Below, piece by piece: positions 6,608 to 13,631 of a DNA stretch of 17,046 bases. Position 1 is the stretch's first letter; every line of letters begins with the position of its first letter. The notes beneath the pieces were generated by a model that saw only the letters and a program-made list of their open reading frames with translations, did not search any database and was not told the DNA's origin. The translations under genes were made by a program, and so were the position numbers. The DNA is from Hadesarchaea archaeon (GTDB lineage: Archaea > Hadarchaeota > Hadarchaeia > Hadarchaeales > Hadarchaeaceae): positions 1-17,046 of the forward strand of contig JAUWYN010000017.1 in the NCBI GenBank assembly GCA_030615805.1, read 5' to 3'.

Positions 6608-7312
6608 TTATAACTTTTGTGCCCCCACCTGCTCGGCCTCGCCCAACAGGATGAGCCCTAGGGCCGCGTCGTCCTTGTTCGGCGCCTCCATGGTGAAGAA
6701 CAACGCGAGATATCGTGTGGCACGCAGGGATTTTTCGAACTCTTCGGGTGACTCCTGCGCCTTTTCTAAGTTGGCGTACCCCTGCTGGAGCAACTCGGCG
6801 TTTGGAAGTCCATCGATCTGCACAGCCACTTTTTCTCCTGAGGTACATTTCCCGCACTTCCCTGAGGCGCAGCTGAGCGTTGGCTGCCCGCAGACCTCAC
6901 ACACCGCGGCCCCCCATATGAGGCGGGAAACCGAGTTGGCTATGCGCAGGATTTCATCGCGATTGAGCGCTCGCTGAATCTTGAGCTTCCCGTTTTTGAA
7001 AATGCTTATTTCCCGACCCTTCCACTTGAGCTTCGCCACACCCAAGTTTGGGCTACACCTTAGTTCCGCGAAGCGCCTGCGATGGATCTCCAGCAGCGAG
7101 CAGAGCGTCGGAGGGTCGATGAACTGGGCGTCGGGTTCCTTGACGAGCTCGATGTCGGCCATCAGCTTTCCTCGCTCTGATGCGCAAGGCTGGACATACA
7201 GCACGGTTTCCTTCCTCACCTTGAGCAGGTCCCGGACCTCAATGCCTTTCGAGAGCAAACATTCGTCTTTAAACCTCGGGACCAAGATCTGGATCCCTTT
7301 GCTCACCTTCAT
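6608..7312 (-). CDS. Unrecognised Cys-rich protein coupled to iscU (234 aa)
   Basis: The ATG overlaps the iscU stop by four bases (ATGA), so it is translated with IscU. It is soluble, without signal or membrane segment. A central cysteine group at residues 138-156 (C138, C141, C148, C153, C156; CEVCGQPTLSCASGKCGKC) could hold zinc or an Fe-S cluster. Further Cys lie at 18, 43, 71 and 86. The N-terminal half contains a beta-rich stretch (about 93-115, KLKWKGREISIFKNGKLKIQ) and the C-terminal ~60 residues are helical. I do not recognise the family. The context suggests a client, carrier or accessory of Fe-S assembly. Confidence 0.75.
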   Translation of the reverse strand: MKVSKGIQILVPRFKDECLLSKGIEVRDLLKVRKETVLYVQPCASERGKLMADIELVKEPDAQFIDPPTLCSLLEIHRRRFAELRCSPNLGVAKLKWKGREISIFKNGKLKIQRALNRDEILRIANSVSRLIWGAAVCEVCGQPTLSCASGKCGKCTSGEKVAVQIDGLPNAELLQQGYANLEKAQESPEEFEKSLRATRYLALFFTMEAPNKDDAALGLILLGEAEQVGAQKL

Positions 7313-7740
7313 GACCCCTTAGAGCTGGTTTGGTCCCCGCCAGATTTCCCTTGCTTGTACTCCTGAATGGCCTTCTTCAATGTTTTGTAAGCTAAAACGG
7401 CGCAGTGCATTTTCAAACCGGGAAGTCCACCTAGGCCATCTGCAATCTCCTTGATGCTGATTTTCCCGGCATCATCCACGGTTTTACCCTTGATCATCTC
7501 GGTCGTCATCGAACCGGTGGCGATGTTTGCGGCGCAGCCGAATGAGAGGAATTTTGCGTCGGTGATTTTGTCGCCCTCAATTTTCAAATACATCTTGAAC
7601 ATGTCGCCACACTGGGGATCACCCTCCACTGTCGTGACTGTGGGGTTCTCCATCTCACCAATGTTTTTCGGATTTCTGAATAGCTCGATTACCTTTTGGG
7701 TGTACTTAAGCAGGCTCCTCTCGGTAAACTCAACTGGCAT
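7309..7740 (-). CDS. iscU: Fe-S cluster scaffold protein IscU
   Basis: Cytoplasmic scaffold on which [2Fe-2S] or [4Fe-4S] clusters are built before transfer to apo-proteins. The three ligand cysteines are all present: C44 in GDPQCGD (with D46), C69 in SFGCAANIATGSM and C113 in LKMHCAVLA (with H112). At 143 residues it has the usual length, with a short Ser/Gly-rich tail. Its ATG is 9 bases after the stop of the upstream desulfurase-like gene, and GAGGTGG precedes it; its own stop overlaps the next gene. The three genes form one operon. Identification is firm. Confidence 0.93.
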   Translation of the reverse strand: MPVEFTERSLLKYTQKVIELFRNPKNIGEMENPTVTTVEGDPQCGDMFKMYLKIEGDKITDAKFLSFGCAANIATGSMTTEMIKGKTVDDAGKISIKEIADGLGGLPGLKMHCAVLAYKTLKKAIQEYKQGKSGGDQTSSKGS

Positions 7741-7749
7741 CGCGCCACC

Positions 7750-8922
7750 TCACAGTTCCTCCGGCTTCACTGGGCTTATCTTTCGCAGGTTCTCGATGAC
7801 CCGCGGCACCACTTCGAGCACGTAATCGATCTCCTCGGTCGTGTTGTAGCGGCTAAGGGTGAACCTCATGGCCCCGTGCGCGACTTCCGGCTTGACACCA
7901 ATCGCGGTTAGGACGTGGCTTGGCTCGAGTTTTCGCGTCGAGCACGCGGAGCCGGTGGCCACCGAGATCCCGTTTAGGTCGAGGTGGAGCAGCACAGACT
8001 CGCCCTCAACCCCCTTGAACGAGTAATTTACATTTGCTGGGCTCCGTTTATCGCCTCGGGGGCCGTGGAGCAGGATGTGGGGCACCCGCTCCTCGATGCC
8101 CGCCATGAGTTTGTCGCGCAGCTTTCGCATGTTCCAAACATGTTTTTCGAAACCATTGAAAGCGAACTCGGCCGCCCTTCCGAAGCCCACGATTCCCGGG
8201 ACGTTCTCGGTGCCGGGCTTGAGCGTGAACAACGAGATGTAGCCGTGGGAAATCGGCTCGATGGGAGTATTCTCTCTGAGGTAGAGGGCGCCGACACCTT
8301 TGGGGCCGTGGATCTTGTGCGCGCTCAGGCTCATGAGGTCGATCCCCATACGCTCCACATCGATGGGCACGCGGGCGTAGGCAGCGGCCGCGTTGACGTG
8401 GAAGTAAATCCTGTTTTTTTGTTCGCGAAGCAACTTTCCTATCTGCTCGATGGGTTCGATGGTGCCGATCTCATCGCTGACGTGCGCGATGCTCACGAGG
8501 ATGGTTCGTTCGGTGATAGTTTTCTCAAGCTCCTTCAGGCCGACAAAGCCCTGGGAGTCGACGGGCAGGTAATCGACCCTGAATCCCTCCTTCTCTAACT
8601 CCTCGCACACCCGCAACACCGATGGGTTCTCTATCTTGGTCGTGATTACGTGGTCGCCGCGCTTTCGGTTAGCGTAGGCCACTCCCCGAATCGCGAGGTC
8701 GTTGGCCTCGGTGGCGCTCGAGGTGAAAGTGATCTCGCCCGACTTGGCGTTGACCGTGCGCGCTATCATCGCCTGCGATCGCTCCACGGCGTCAGCTGCC
8801 TCCTGCCCGAGCGAGTACACGAAAATCGGGTGGCCGAATCGCTCGGTGAAATATGGCAGCATGGCATCCAGCACTTCCCTCGCAACCGGCGTCGTGGTGC
8901 CGTTATCGAGGTATACCTTCAC
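7750..8922 (-). CDS. IscS/NifS-like cysteine desulfurase homologue with an altered PLP pocket
   Basis: A fold-type I PLP enzyme, 390 residues, of the family that takes sulfur from cysteine for IscU. The lysine that should bind PLP is kept (K203, SAHKIHGPKG) and so is the persulfide Cys (C327, ATGSACSTRKLEPSHVL). Several otherwise near-invariant positions differ: the PLP-stacking His is N99 (IENPSVL), the Asp facing the pyridine nitrogen is N177, the nearby Gln is A180 (HVNAAAAY), ANNEIG reads VSDEIG, GNPSSxH reads GHPIFVY, and GGGQExxxRxGT reads GYISLFTLKPGT. I recall that Archaeoglobus fulgidus IscS is also degenerate and lacks the lysine. It may have weak or no desulfurase activity and act as an IscU partner. 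The start is GTG, after AGGTGGGG. Confidence 0.85.
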   Translation of the reverse strand: MKVYLDNGTTTPVAREVLDAMLPYFTERFGHPIFVYSLGQEAADAVERSQAMIARTVNAKSGEITFTSSATEANDLAIRGVAYANRKRGDHVITTKIENPSVLRVCEELEKEGFRVDYLPVDSQGFVGLKELEKTITERTILVSIAHVSDEIGTIEPIEQIGKLLREQKNRIYFHVNAAAAYARVPIDVERMGIDLMSLSAHKIHGPKGVGALYLRENTPIEPISHGYISLFTLKPGTENVPGIVGFGRAAEFAFNGFEKHVWNMRKLRDKLMAGIEERVPHILLHGPRGDKRSPANVNYSFKGVEGESVLLHLDLNGISVATGSACSTRKLEPSHVLTAIGVKPEVAHGAMRFTLSRYNTTEEIDYVLEVVPRVIENLRKISPVKPEEL

Positions 8923-8941
8923 GCTAACCCCACCTAAAAAT

Positions 8942-8954
8942 ATAACAGTGTTAT
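8942..8954. promoter_or_regulatory. Palindrome in the divergent intergenic region
   Basis: ATAACA-G-TGTTAT is a perfect 13-base odd palindrome. It lies 20 bases upstream of the desulfurase-like gene and 78 bases before the divergent Ig-like gene, beside a TATA-like stretch. It is a candidate operator. A second pair, GCGCCT/AGGCGC, spaced by about 15 bases, lies at about 8970-8997. Confidence 0.35.
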
Positions 8955-9031
8955 GTTTTTAAATGCTTGGGCGCCTAAAAGTTTCTCACCAAGGCGCTTG
9001 TTTATTAATTCCCGAGGCTTAGGGTGGAACG

Positions 9032-10309
9032 ATGAACCAGCTCACTTTCAGGTTAGCGCTGCCCGGTCTGATAATTATAGGCCTAATCCATCTTTCCTCC
9101 TTTGCGGTCGCCAGCGCGGACGCAGATGCCTCCGGAGGTCCAATGCTTGAAGGGGCTTCGGTATCTCCTGAAAATGGGCCGTGGGGTTCAATGCATTTTA
9201 CCTTTGTAGTCACCTACACCGATGATAATGGATCTCTGCCTGCACCCGGATACCCAAAGCTTTACCTCGACGGAGCAGAAATGGTGATGGAGGAAAGCGA
9301 TCAGGCGGATAATGACGTCACGGACGGCAAAGTTTACCACAAAAGCTGGGCACCAGGGAAAGAAAATATTGGCCTCTATAGCTTTTATTATTACATTGAA
9401 ACGCTCTCCGGCGAAAACGCGCGTGATCCAGCAACTGGCACGCATGATGGACCTCTAGTGGAGAAATGGTCTGTGTCCTTGAGCTCTGAGGTTGATAATC
9501 CCGAGCCGGCTACCGGAGAAATTGTGACTTTCAGCGGGTATCTGGGGACGACCGAGGAAAACTTAGGGGCGAAGAACCTAATTCTCTACAAGCTCCTCTT
9601 GGATGATAAAATTAGTGAAAATTCGACCACTACGTACGAAAATGGGTATTTCATATTGCTGCTCGACGCTCCCAGCCCGGGGATATTCTTTTACAGAGTT
9701 CAGTTCCCCGGCGACAACTATTATGAGGTATCTGAATCCTCCCGCTTGTATGTGAACACCCTCGACAAGTCGCTAGTTTTTGGCGTCTACGCTGTTGTCC
9801 TCTTGGCCTTAGTTGGGGCGCTGATGTTTCTGTTCTCTCGGGGGATTGCTAGGGCGCATTATTTGAAGCCCGTCTTTCTAGGGTTCGTCGTGGGCTTTTT
9901 TCTCTTATACATGGGGGCCAGCTTCATCGGCGTTTTAGCAGCTGGTGGTATAGCAGGGTATTTGTTTGCCAGAGTGACCAGAAAGTGGACCACACACCTG
10001 CGCATCGGTTGTATGACTGGTTTTCTTTTCCTACTCGTTATCGGGCTTCTTTTTGCATATTCTTTTACCGACTTTCCTGAGGCGTTAGGCCTTTATTACT
10101 CGGTAACTCAGGCGGAGGTATTTGAAATCCTCTTTTTACAGACTATTTTCTTAGTGGTGGATTACGCTTTGTTGATCGGCATGGGCGCCGTGCTGGGTGG
10201 TACGTTGCGCAAACTCTTAAAGCCAGCCGAGCAGAGGCCCGCCACGGTGGAGGGGTCGGGCTACTATCGCAGCGAGATGGTAAATTTTCGTAGAAAAACT
10301 TGGGGTTGA
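9032..10309 (+). CDS. Exported Ig-like and polytopic membrane protein (425 aa)
   Basis: Begins with a signal peptide (about residues 1-29, hydrophobic core LALPGLIIIGLIHLSSFAVA). Two beta-sandwich stretches follow: about 35-140 (WGSMHFTFVVTYTDDNGSLP) and about 145-240 (EIVTFSGYLGTTEENLGAKN). They resemble Ig-like/carboxypeptidase-regulatory-like domains of archaeal surface proteins. About four to five membrane helices (about 248-385) with Gly-rich stretches and a basic cytoplasmic tail complete it. The ATG follows GGGTGG. It is probably a cell-envelope protein with its sandwich domains outside. Specific function is unknown. It stands alone, divergent from the Fe-S operon and ahead of the nucleotidyltransferase gene. 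Confidence 0.7.
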   Translation: MNQLTFRLALPGLIIIGLIHLSSFAVASADADASGGPMLEGASVSPENGPWGSMHFTFVVTYTDDNGSLPAPGYPKLYLDGAEMVMEESDQADNDVTDGKVYHKSWAPGKENIGLYSFYYYIETLSGENARDPATGTHDGPLVEKWSVSLSSEVDNPEPATGEIVTFSGYLGTTEENLGAKNLILYKLLLDDKISENSTTTYENGYFILLLDAPSPGIFFYRVQFPGDNYYEVSESSRLYVNTLDKSLVFGVYAVVLLALVGALMFLFSRGIARAHYLKPVFLGFVVGFFLLYMGASFIGVLAAGGIAGYLFARVTRKWTTHLRIGCMTGFLFLLVIGLLFAYSFTDFPEALGLYYSVTQAEVFEILFLQTIFLVVDYALLIGMGAVLGGTLRKLLKPAEQRPATVEGSGYYRSEMVNFRRKTWG

Positions 10310-10312
10310 GTT

Positions 10313-10326
10313 CATTGGCTCCAATG
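10313..10326. repeat. CATTGG/CCAATG inverted repeat
   Basis: CATTGG-CT-CCAATG lies 4 bases after the membrane protein stop and 76 before the next gene. A two-base centre argues for a protein-binding site rather than a hairpin. A second small pair, CCCT/AGGG, follows at about 10350-10364. Confidence 0.3.
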
Positions 10327-10401
10327 ATGTCAGGGTTAGTTCGAAATTTCCCTTGCCATTAGGGCTAGCTTTTCTGCCCGCCCCAATTTTAATAAGCATG
10401 A

Positions 10402-11427
10402 ATGTCAAACCCGCATATCGGCGAGCACTTGATAGGAATGATCCTCTGCGGCGGCTACGGTAAACGTTTCCGTCCATTAACAGATGTGATTCCAAAGGTA
10501 TTGCTTGAGATCAAGGATGGCTATCCTATTTTGGACAAACAACTTTTTGCCTTCCGGAGCGTGGGATTTGACCGGGTACTTTTGCTTGCGGGCTACCTAA
10601 GTGAGAAAATCGAGGAAAGGTATGGTTCTGAGTACAAAGGACTTAAAATAGAGCACGTGGTGGAGGAAAAGCCGCTAGGGACGCTCAATGCAATCCGCAT
10701 GGGCATGGAGAGGGTAAACGAGGACGCGATGGTAAGCAACGGCGATGTGGTGACGGACCTCAACCTGAAGCGCATGAAGGAGGAATTTGAGTCCTCAACC
10801 TATCCCGCGTCAATGTTTGTGGTGCGCATGCGAAGCCCGTACGGTATAGTGAAACTGGGCGATGGGTACATCAAGTCCTTCAAGGAAAAACCGTTGCTCA
10901 ACTACTACATCAACGGAGGGTTTTACTGCATTTCAAAGGATGTTCTAGGCTTACTCGATGAGTTCAAGGTTGGCGACATAGAGGAAACGGCATTCCCTAG
11001 GCTCGCGGCAGTTAAACAGCTCGCTTATTACAGGGAGAGCGTCCCGTTCTGGGCTTCGATCGATAATCCGAAGGATTTGGAGAATGCGGGAAAGGAATAC
11101 GAAAATCGTTCTGATAAACCTTGGGGATATGAGAAGATCCTAACCCTTACGAGGAGGCGCCTCGAGAAGGAACTTTACATTATGGCAGGGTATCGAACCT
11201 CACTCCATTATCACGAACGGAGAGATGAAATCCTGCACGTGTTGAGCGGCTCAGGGTACATCGGATTTAAGGACCGCAAGGTGAATTTCAAGAAGAGATC
11301 GAAAATTCGAGTGAAGCCAAATACCCCTCACAGTATCGTGGCTGATGAAAATACTTTAATTCATGAAATTTCTACGCCGCACACCGATGATGAAGTTAGG
11401 ATAAAAGATTTCTACCTTGTAAGATGA
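10402..11427 (+). CDS. Sugar-1-phosphate nucleotidyltransferase fused to a cupin domain
   Basis: The N-terminal domain (about residues 10-225) is a nucleotidyltransferase with the signature ILCGGYGKRFRPLTD, NGDVVTDLNL and EKPLLNYYINGG. It would join a sugar-1-phosphate to an NTP; mannose-1-phosphate guanylyltransferase is the likeliest reading. The C-terminal domain (about 235-341) is a cupin: GYRTSLHYHERRDEILHVL carries the HxH...E metal ligands and NTPHSI the last His, as in the isomerase part of bifunctional ManC-type enzymes. The fusion is shorter than a classic ManC. The product may serve glycan or N-glycosylation pathways. The ATG at 10402 lacks a clear ribosome binding site; ATG at 10438 would remove 12 residues and still keep the signature, so the start is uncertain. 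Confidence 0.85.
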   Translation: MSNPHIGEHLIGMILCGGYGKRFRPLTDVIPKVLLEIKDGYPILDKQLFAFRSVGFDRVLLLAGYLSEKIEERYGSEYKGLKIEHVVEEKPLGTLNAIRMGMERVNEDAMVSNGDVVTDLNLKRMKEEFESSTYPASMFVVRMRSPYGIVKLGDGYIKSFKEKPLLNYYINGGFYCISKDVLGLLDEFKVGDIEETAFPRLAAVKQLAYYRESVPFWASIDNPKDLENAGKEYENRSDKPWGYEKILTLTRRRLEKELYIMAGYRTSLHYHERRDEILHVLSGSGYIGFKDRKVNFKKRSKIRVKPNTPHSIVADENTLIHEISTPHTDDEVRIKDFYLVR

Positions 11428-11520
11428 ACTCGTTGAGGGCTTCATCGGAGCCGCTTGATTATCTTCTCCAAGTATATTCAGCCTTGGCGCAACGAGACAA
11501 TTTAATCTTCTGCGCAAACC

Positions 11521-11527
11521 CTTAAAG
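11521..11527 (+). promoter_or_regulatory. Candidate TATA box of the initiator tRNA
   Basis: CTTAAAG, centred about 30 bases before the first tRNA base and preceded by a purine-containing GCGCAAACC, is placed like an archaeal box A. A second AT-rich spot, AATTTAAT, lies at about 11501-11508. Confidence 0.35.
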
Positions 11528-11570
11528 CCAGGAGAGCCAAAAATCAGCCCGGTAGCGGGGTAGGGCAAGT

Positions 11571-11599
11571 AGCCGGTTTAAACCCGACTGCCCCAAAGT
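11571..11599 (+). other. tRNA intron 1, in the D-arm (junction approximate)
   Basis: About 29 bases separate the two halves of the D-arm. AAGT occurs at both ends (11567-11570 and 11596-11599), so the junction can slide by up to four bases with the same product. A BHB with helix GGGC (11563-11566)/GCCC (11590-11593) would instead cut at 11569-11595 and leave a 13-base D-loop. The insertion itself is needed to give a normal D-stem. Confidence 0.6.
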
Positions 11600-11615
11600 C
11601 TGGAGTGCCCGCCGG

Positions 11616-11636
11616 TTGTGGAAAACCACAGGCGAA
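11616..11636 (+). other. tRNA intron 2, at position 30/31
   Basis: 21 bases with an internal TGTGG-AAAA-CCACA hairpin. The splice motif is a four-base-pair central helix CGCC (11610-11613)/GGCG (11631-11634) with three-base bulges GG|T and AA|G. Removal joins CCGG to GCTCATA and completes the anticodon stem. Confidence 0.8.
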
Positions 11637-11643
11637 GCTCATA

Positions 11644-11678
11644 AGGGTTTGTCCCTGTGAGGTTGGCACTCTTGAGAG
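11644..11678 (+). other. tRNA intron 3, at canonical position 37/38
   Basis: 35 bases. Central helix CTCA (11638-11641)/TGAG (11673-11676) has three-base bulges TA|A and AG|A, and an inner GGG/CCC stem (11645-11647, 11653-11655). The outer helix is the CCGGG/CCCGG anticodon stem, which exists only once intron 2 is removed. Confidence 0.85.
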
Positions 11679-11731
11679 ACCCGGAGGTCCCAGGTTCAAA
11701 TCCTGGCCCCGCTACCACCTTTTATCGAAGC

Positions 11732-11742
11732 AAAAACTATTA
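11732..11742 (+). promoter_or_regulatory. Candidate TATA box of the hydrogenase operon
   Basis: AAACTATTAAT lies about 45 bases before the HydB start codon, leaving room for a short leader. It begins 15 bases after the tRNA CCA, so separate transcription of the operon is plausible. Confidence 0.35.
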
Positions 11743-11783
11743 ATTCGGCGTAAATACCTCGAAATGGCTTGCGGGGAGAAGAT

Positions 11784-12809
11784 ATGGTAGACAAAATCCT
11801 GAAAAAGAAAAACCTTGGGGAATTCATCGAATACTTGGAAAAGGATTACGCGATCGTGGGGCCCAAAAGAAAGGCAGACGAACACGTTTTTGATTACATT
11901 GATGATCCCGCGGAGCTAGCGCTGGATTATACCACCACGATACTGCCGCCGAAAAAATTGTTCTTCCCGCCGAGGGAGCCTCTCTACAGATACGAAAAAG
12001 TGGACAGCGAGGTCATCCTTCATGATCTAAGCGAGAGATGGGACAAAAAACGAGTCCTCTTCGGCGTGCACCCATGTGACCTGAACGGGCTGCTCATTTT
12101 GGATAGGGTTTTCAATGACAAGTTTAAAGACCCACTCTACCTCCACCGAAGGAAAAATACCCTGATAATTTGCCTCATGTGCGAGAATCCGACCGAGCAC
12201 TGTTTTTGCGACGCGATGGGGACGGGCCCCACGATAGAAGACGGTTATGATTTGCTAGTGACCGATATAGGCGACAGGTATTATTTTGAGCCTGGTAGCA
12301 GGGCTGGACGAGGAATCCTCAAGTGGGATCTCTTCAAAAATGCGACGAAGAAAGATGAGAAGGAAAAAGAAGCGAAGGTCCTCGAGATAAAGAACAAACT
12401 TCACAGTGATTTCAAGGTCGATGGGTTAGAGGGGAACATGAAAGGGAAGTTTTGGTCCAGGCTTTGGGATGCGCACACCAAAAAATGCGTGCTATGCGGG
12501 GCATGTAATTTTACCTGCCCAACCTGCTATTGCTTCGACGTGGTAGATGAAACTGATTTCACAGGGGAAAAGGGGGAAAGGGTGAGAATTTGGGACTCCT
12601 GCCACTTCGAGAACTTCGCTCTAGTCGCGGGGGGGCTCAACTTCAGGGGAGGAAGGATCCCGAGGATTAAACTGAGGCTTTATCACAAGTTCTGCTATTC
12701 GATCGAACAGCGCGGGGTTTATGATTGCGTTGGCTGCGGGCGGTGCATCCAGTTCTGCCCGGGGAGGATCGATCTCAGAGAGATTATAAAGGATGTGCAG
12801 AGGAGGTAA
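11784..12809 (+). CDS. hydB: Group 3b [NiFe] hydrogenase (sulfhydrogenase) beta subunit, Fe-S protein
   Basis: Electron-transfer subunit of the soluble heterotetrameric hydrogenase, linking the hydrogenase dimer to the flavoprotein. It resembles HydB of Pyrococcus furiosus and AsrA of sulfite reductases. The N-terminal ~220 residues include FGVHPCDLNGL and a CENPTEHCFC cysteine group. Two ferredoxin-like [4Fe-4S] motifs follow: CVLCGACNFTCP (about residues 234-245) and CVGCGRCIQFCP (about 314-325). The ATG at 11784 is preferred over a TTG at 11769 because GGGGAG precedes it at good spacing. First gene of the operon, with two bases to the next start codon after its stop. 341 residues, a normal length. 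Confidence 0.92.
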   Translation: MVDKILKKKNLGEFIEYLEKDYAIVGPKRKADEHVFDYIDDPAELALDYTTTILPPKKLFFPPREPLYRYEKVDSEVILHDLSERWDKKRVLFGVHPCDLNGLLILDRVFNDKFKDPLYLHRRKNTLIICLMCENPTEHCFCDAMGTGPTIEDGYDLLVTDIGDRYYFEPGSRAGRGILKWDLFKNATKKDEKEKEAKVLEIKNKLHSDFKVDGLEGNMKGKFWSRLWDAHTKKCVLCGACNFTCPTCYCFDVVDETDFTGEKGERVRIWDSCHFENFALVAGGLNFRGGRIPRIKLRLYHKFCYSIEQRGVYDCVGCGRCIQFCPGRIDLREIIKDVQRR

Positions 12810-12810
12810 G

Positions 12811-13623
12811 ATGAAGAATCAATACATCCCGAGATTAGCGGTCATAAAAGAGGTAAAGGATGAAACCTCAGACGTTAAGACATTCAAAATCTCGCTGAAG
12901 GACGGAAGGAGCCTAAGGTATTCACCAGGCCAATTCGTGGAGCTGACCGTGTTTGGCTACGGGGAGTTCCCTGCGTGCTTTTCATCCTCCCCCTTGTCTC
13001 AAAGGGACTACTTCGAGGTGACTGTTAGGAGGGTAGGGGATGCGACAAATGCCATACATGGGCTAAGTGCCGGTTCGATCATCGGAGTACGTGGACCATT
13101 TGGGAATGGATTCTCGTTGCGCATGCTAAAAAGGAAAGATGTTTTGATCGTCGGCGGCGGTGTCGGTTTAGCGCCGCTGAGGGGCCTGATCTACTACCTG
13201 CTGGAAAAGAGGGGGGATTACGGGGAGCTGAAACTTCTTTACGGCGCTAGGACGCCCGATGACATCGTCTTCAAGGACGAGATGGTGGATTGGGATATGG
13301 ATGTCCTCCTGACCGTGGATAGGGCGGGCAAAGGATGGATCGGGAACATCGGCGTAGTTACGATACTGTTTAGGGACACGGAAATCAAGCCCGATAATAC
13401 AGTTGCCGTGATCTGTGGCCCGCTCATCATGATCAGTGCCGTGTCGGCCGAGCTATTGAAAAGGGACTTCTCGGAGGATCAGATAATCGTTTCCCTAGAG
13501 AGGATGATGAAATGTGGCACCGGGATGTGCGGGCATTGCAACATCGGCGCGAAGTACGTGTGCAAGGATGGGCCAGTGTTCACTTATCGTGAAACGATGG
13601 AGTTCCTTGAGGCGGCATTTTAG
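12811..13623 (+). CDS. hydG: Group 3b [NiFe] hydrogenase gamma subunit, FAD/NAD(P)-binding
   Basis: The diaphorase subunit that passes electrons between Fe-S clusters and NAD(P)H. It has a ferredoxin-reductase-like FAD domain (about residues 1-105, PGQFVELTVFGYGEFPACFS) and an NAD(P) domain (about 108-225, VLIVGGGVGLAPLRGLIYYL). A [2Fe-2S] motif at about 234-254 is CGTGMCGHCNIGAKYVC, as in HydG/AsrB and dihydroorotate dehydrogenase PyrK. The ATG at 12811 follows AGGAGGT, overlapping the end of hydB. 270 residues, usual length. The cofactor preference (NAD or NADP) cannot be read off. Confidence 0.92.
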   Translation: MKNQYIPRLAVIKEVKDETSDVKTFKISLKDGRSLRYSPGQFVELTVFGYGEFPACFSSSPLSQRDYFEVTVRRVGDATNAIHGLSAGSIIGVRGPFGNGFSLRMLKRKDVLIVGGGVGLAPLRGLIYYLLEKRGDYGELKLLYGARTPDDIVFKDEMVDWDMDVLLTVDRAGKGWIGNIGVVTILFRDTEIKPDNTVAVICGPLIMISAVSAELLKRDFSEDQIIVSLERMMKCGTGMCGHCNIGAKYVCKDGPVFTYRETMEFLEAAF

Positions 13624-13631
13624 GTGAGGAG

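Larger units (their letters stand above)
11554..11717 (+). tRNA. Initiator tRNA-Met (CAT) with three introns
   Basis: The spliced gene folds as an archaeal initiator tRNA. Acceptor AGCGGGG (11554-11560) pairs with CCCCGCT (11707-11713), discriminator A714 and encoded CCA to 11717. D-stem GGGC (11563-11566) pairs with GCCC (11607-11610). The anticodon stem CCGG plus G (11612-11615, 11637) pairs with CCCGG (11680-11684), giving the three consecutive G-C pairs that mark initiator tRNAs. The anticodon loop is CTCATA plus A, with variable loop AGGTC and T-arm CCAGG-TTCAAAT-CCTGG. Introns are placed in the D-arm, at 30/31 and at 37/38; the mature tRNA is then 76 nt without CCA. The 30/31 and 37/38 introns have clear BHB splice motifs; the D-arm junction is less certain. 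D-loop position 21 would be T rather than A in my model. Confidence 0.9.

Noticed and set aside
7984..8937. Long plus-strand open frames opposite the desulfurase-like gene
   Set aside because: They are antisense to a clearly recognisable protein and result from its GC-rich third positions; no start signal or domain is seen.
11554..11717. Class II tRNA (Ser or Leu) with a long variable arm
   Set aside because: CTCTTGAGAG looked like a variable arm or a TGA anticodon loop, but it belongs to intron 3; AGCGGGG, CTCATAA and CCCGG together specify initiator Met.
11605..11790. Plus-strand open frame across the tRNA 3' part
   Set aside because: It lies over the tRNA exons and introns and is explained by them.
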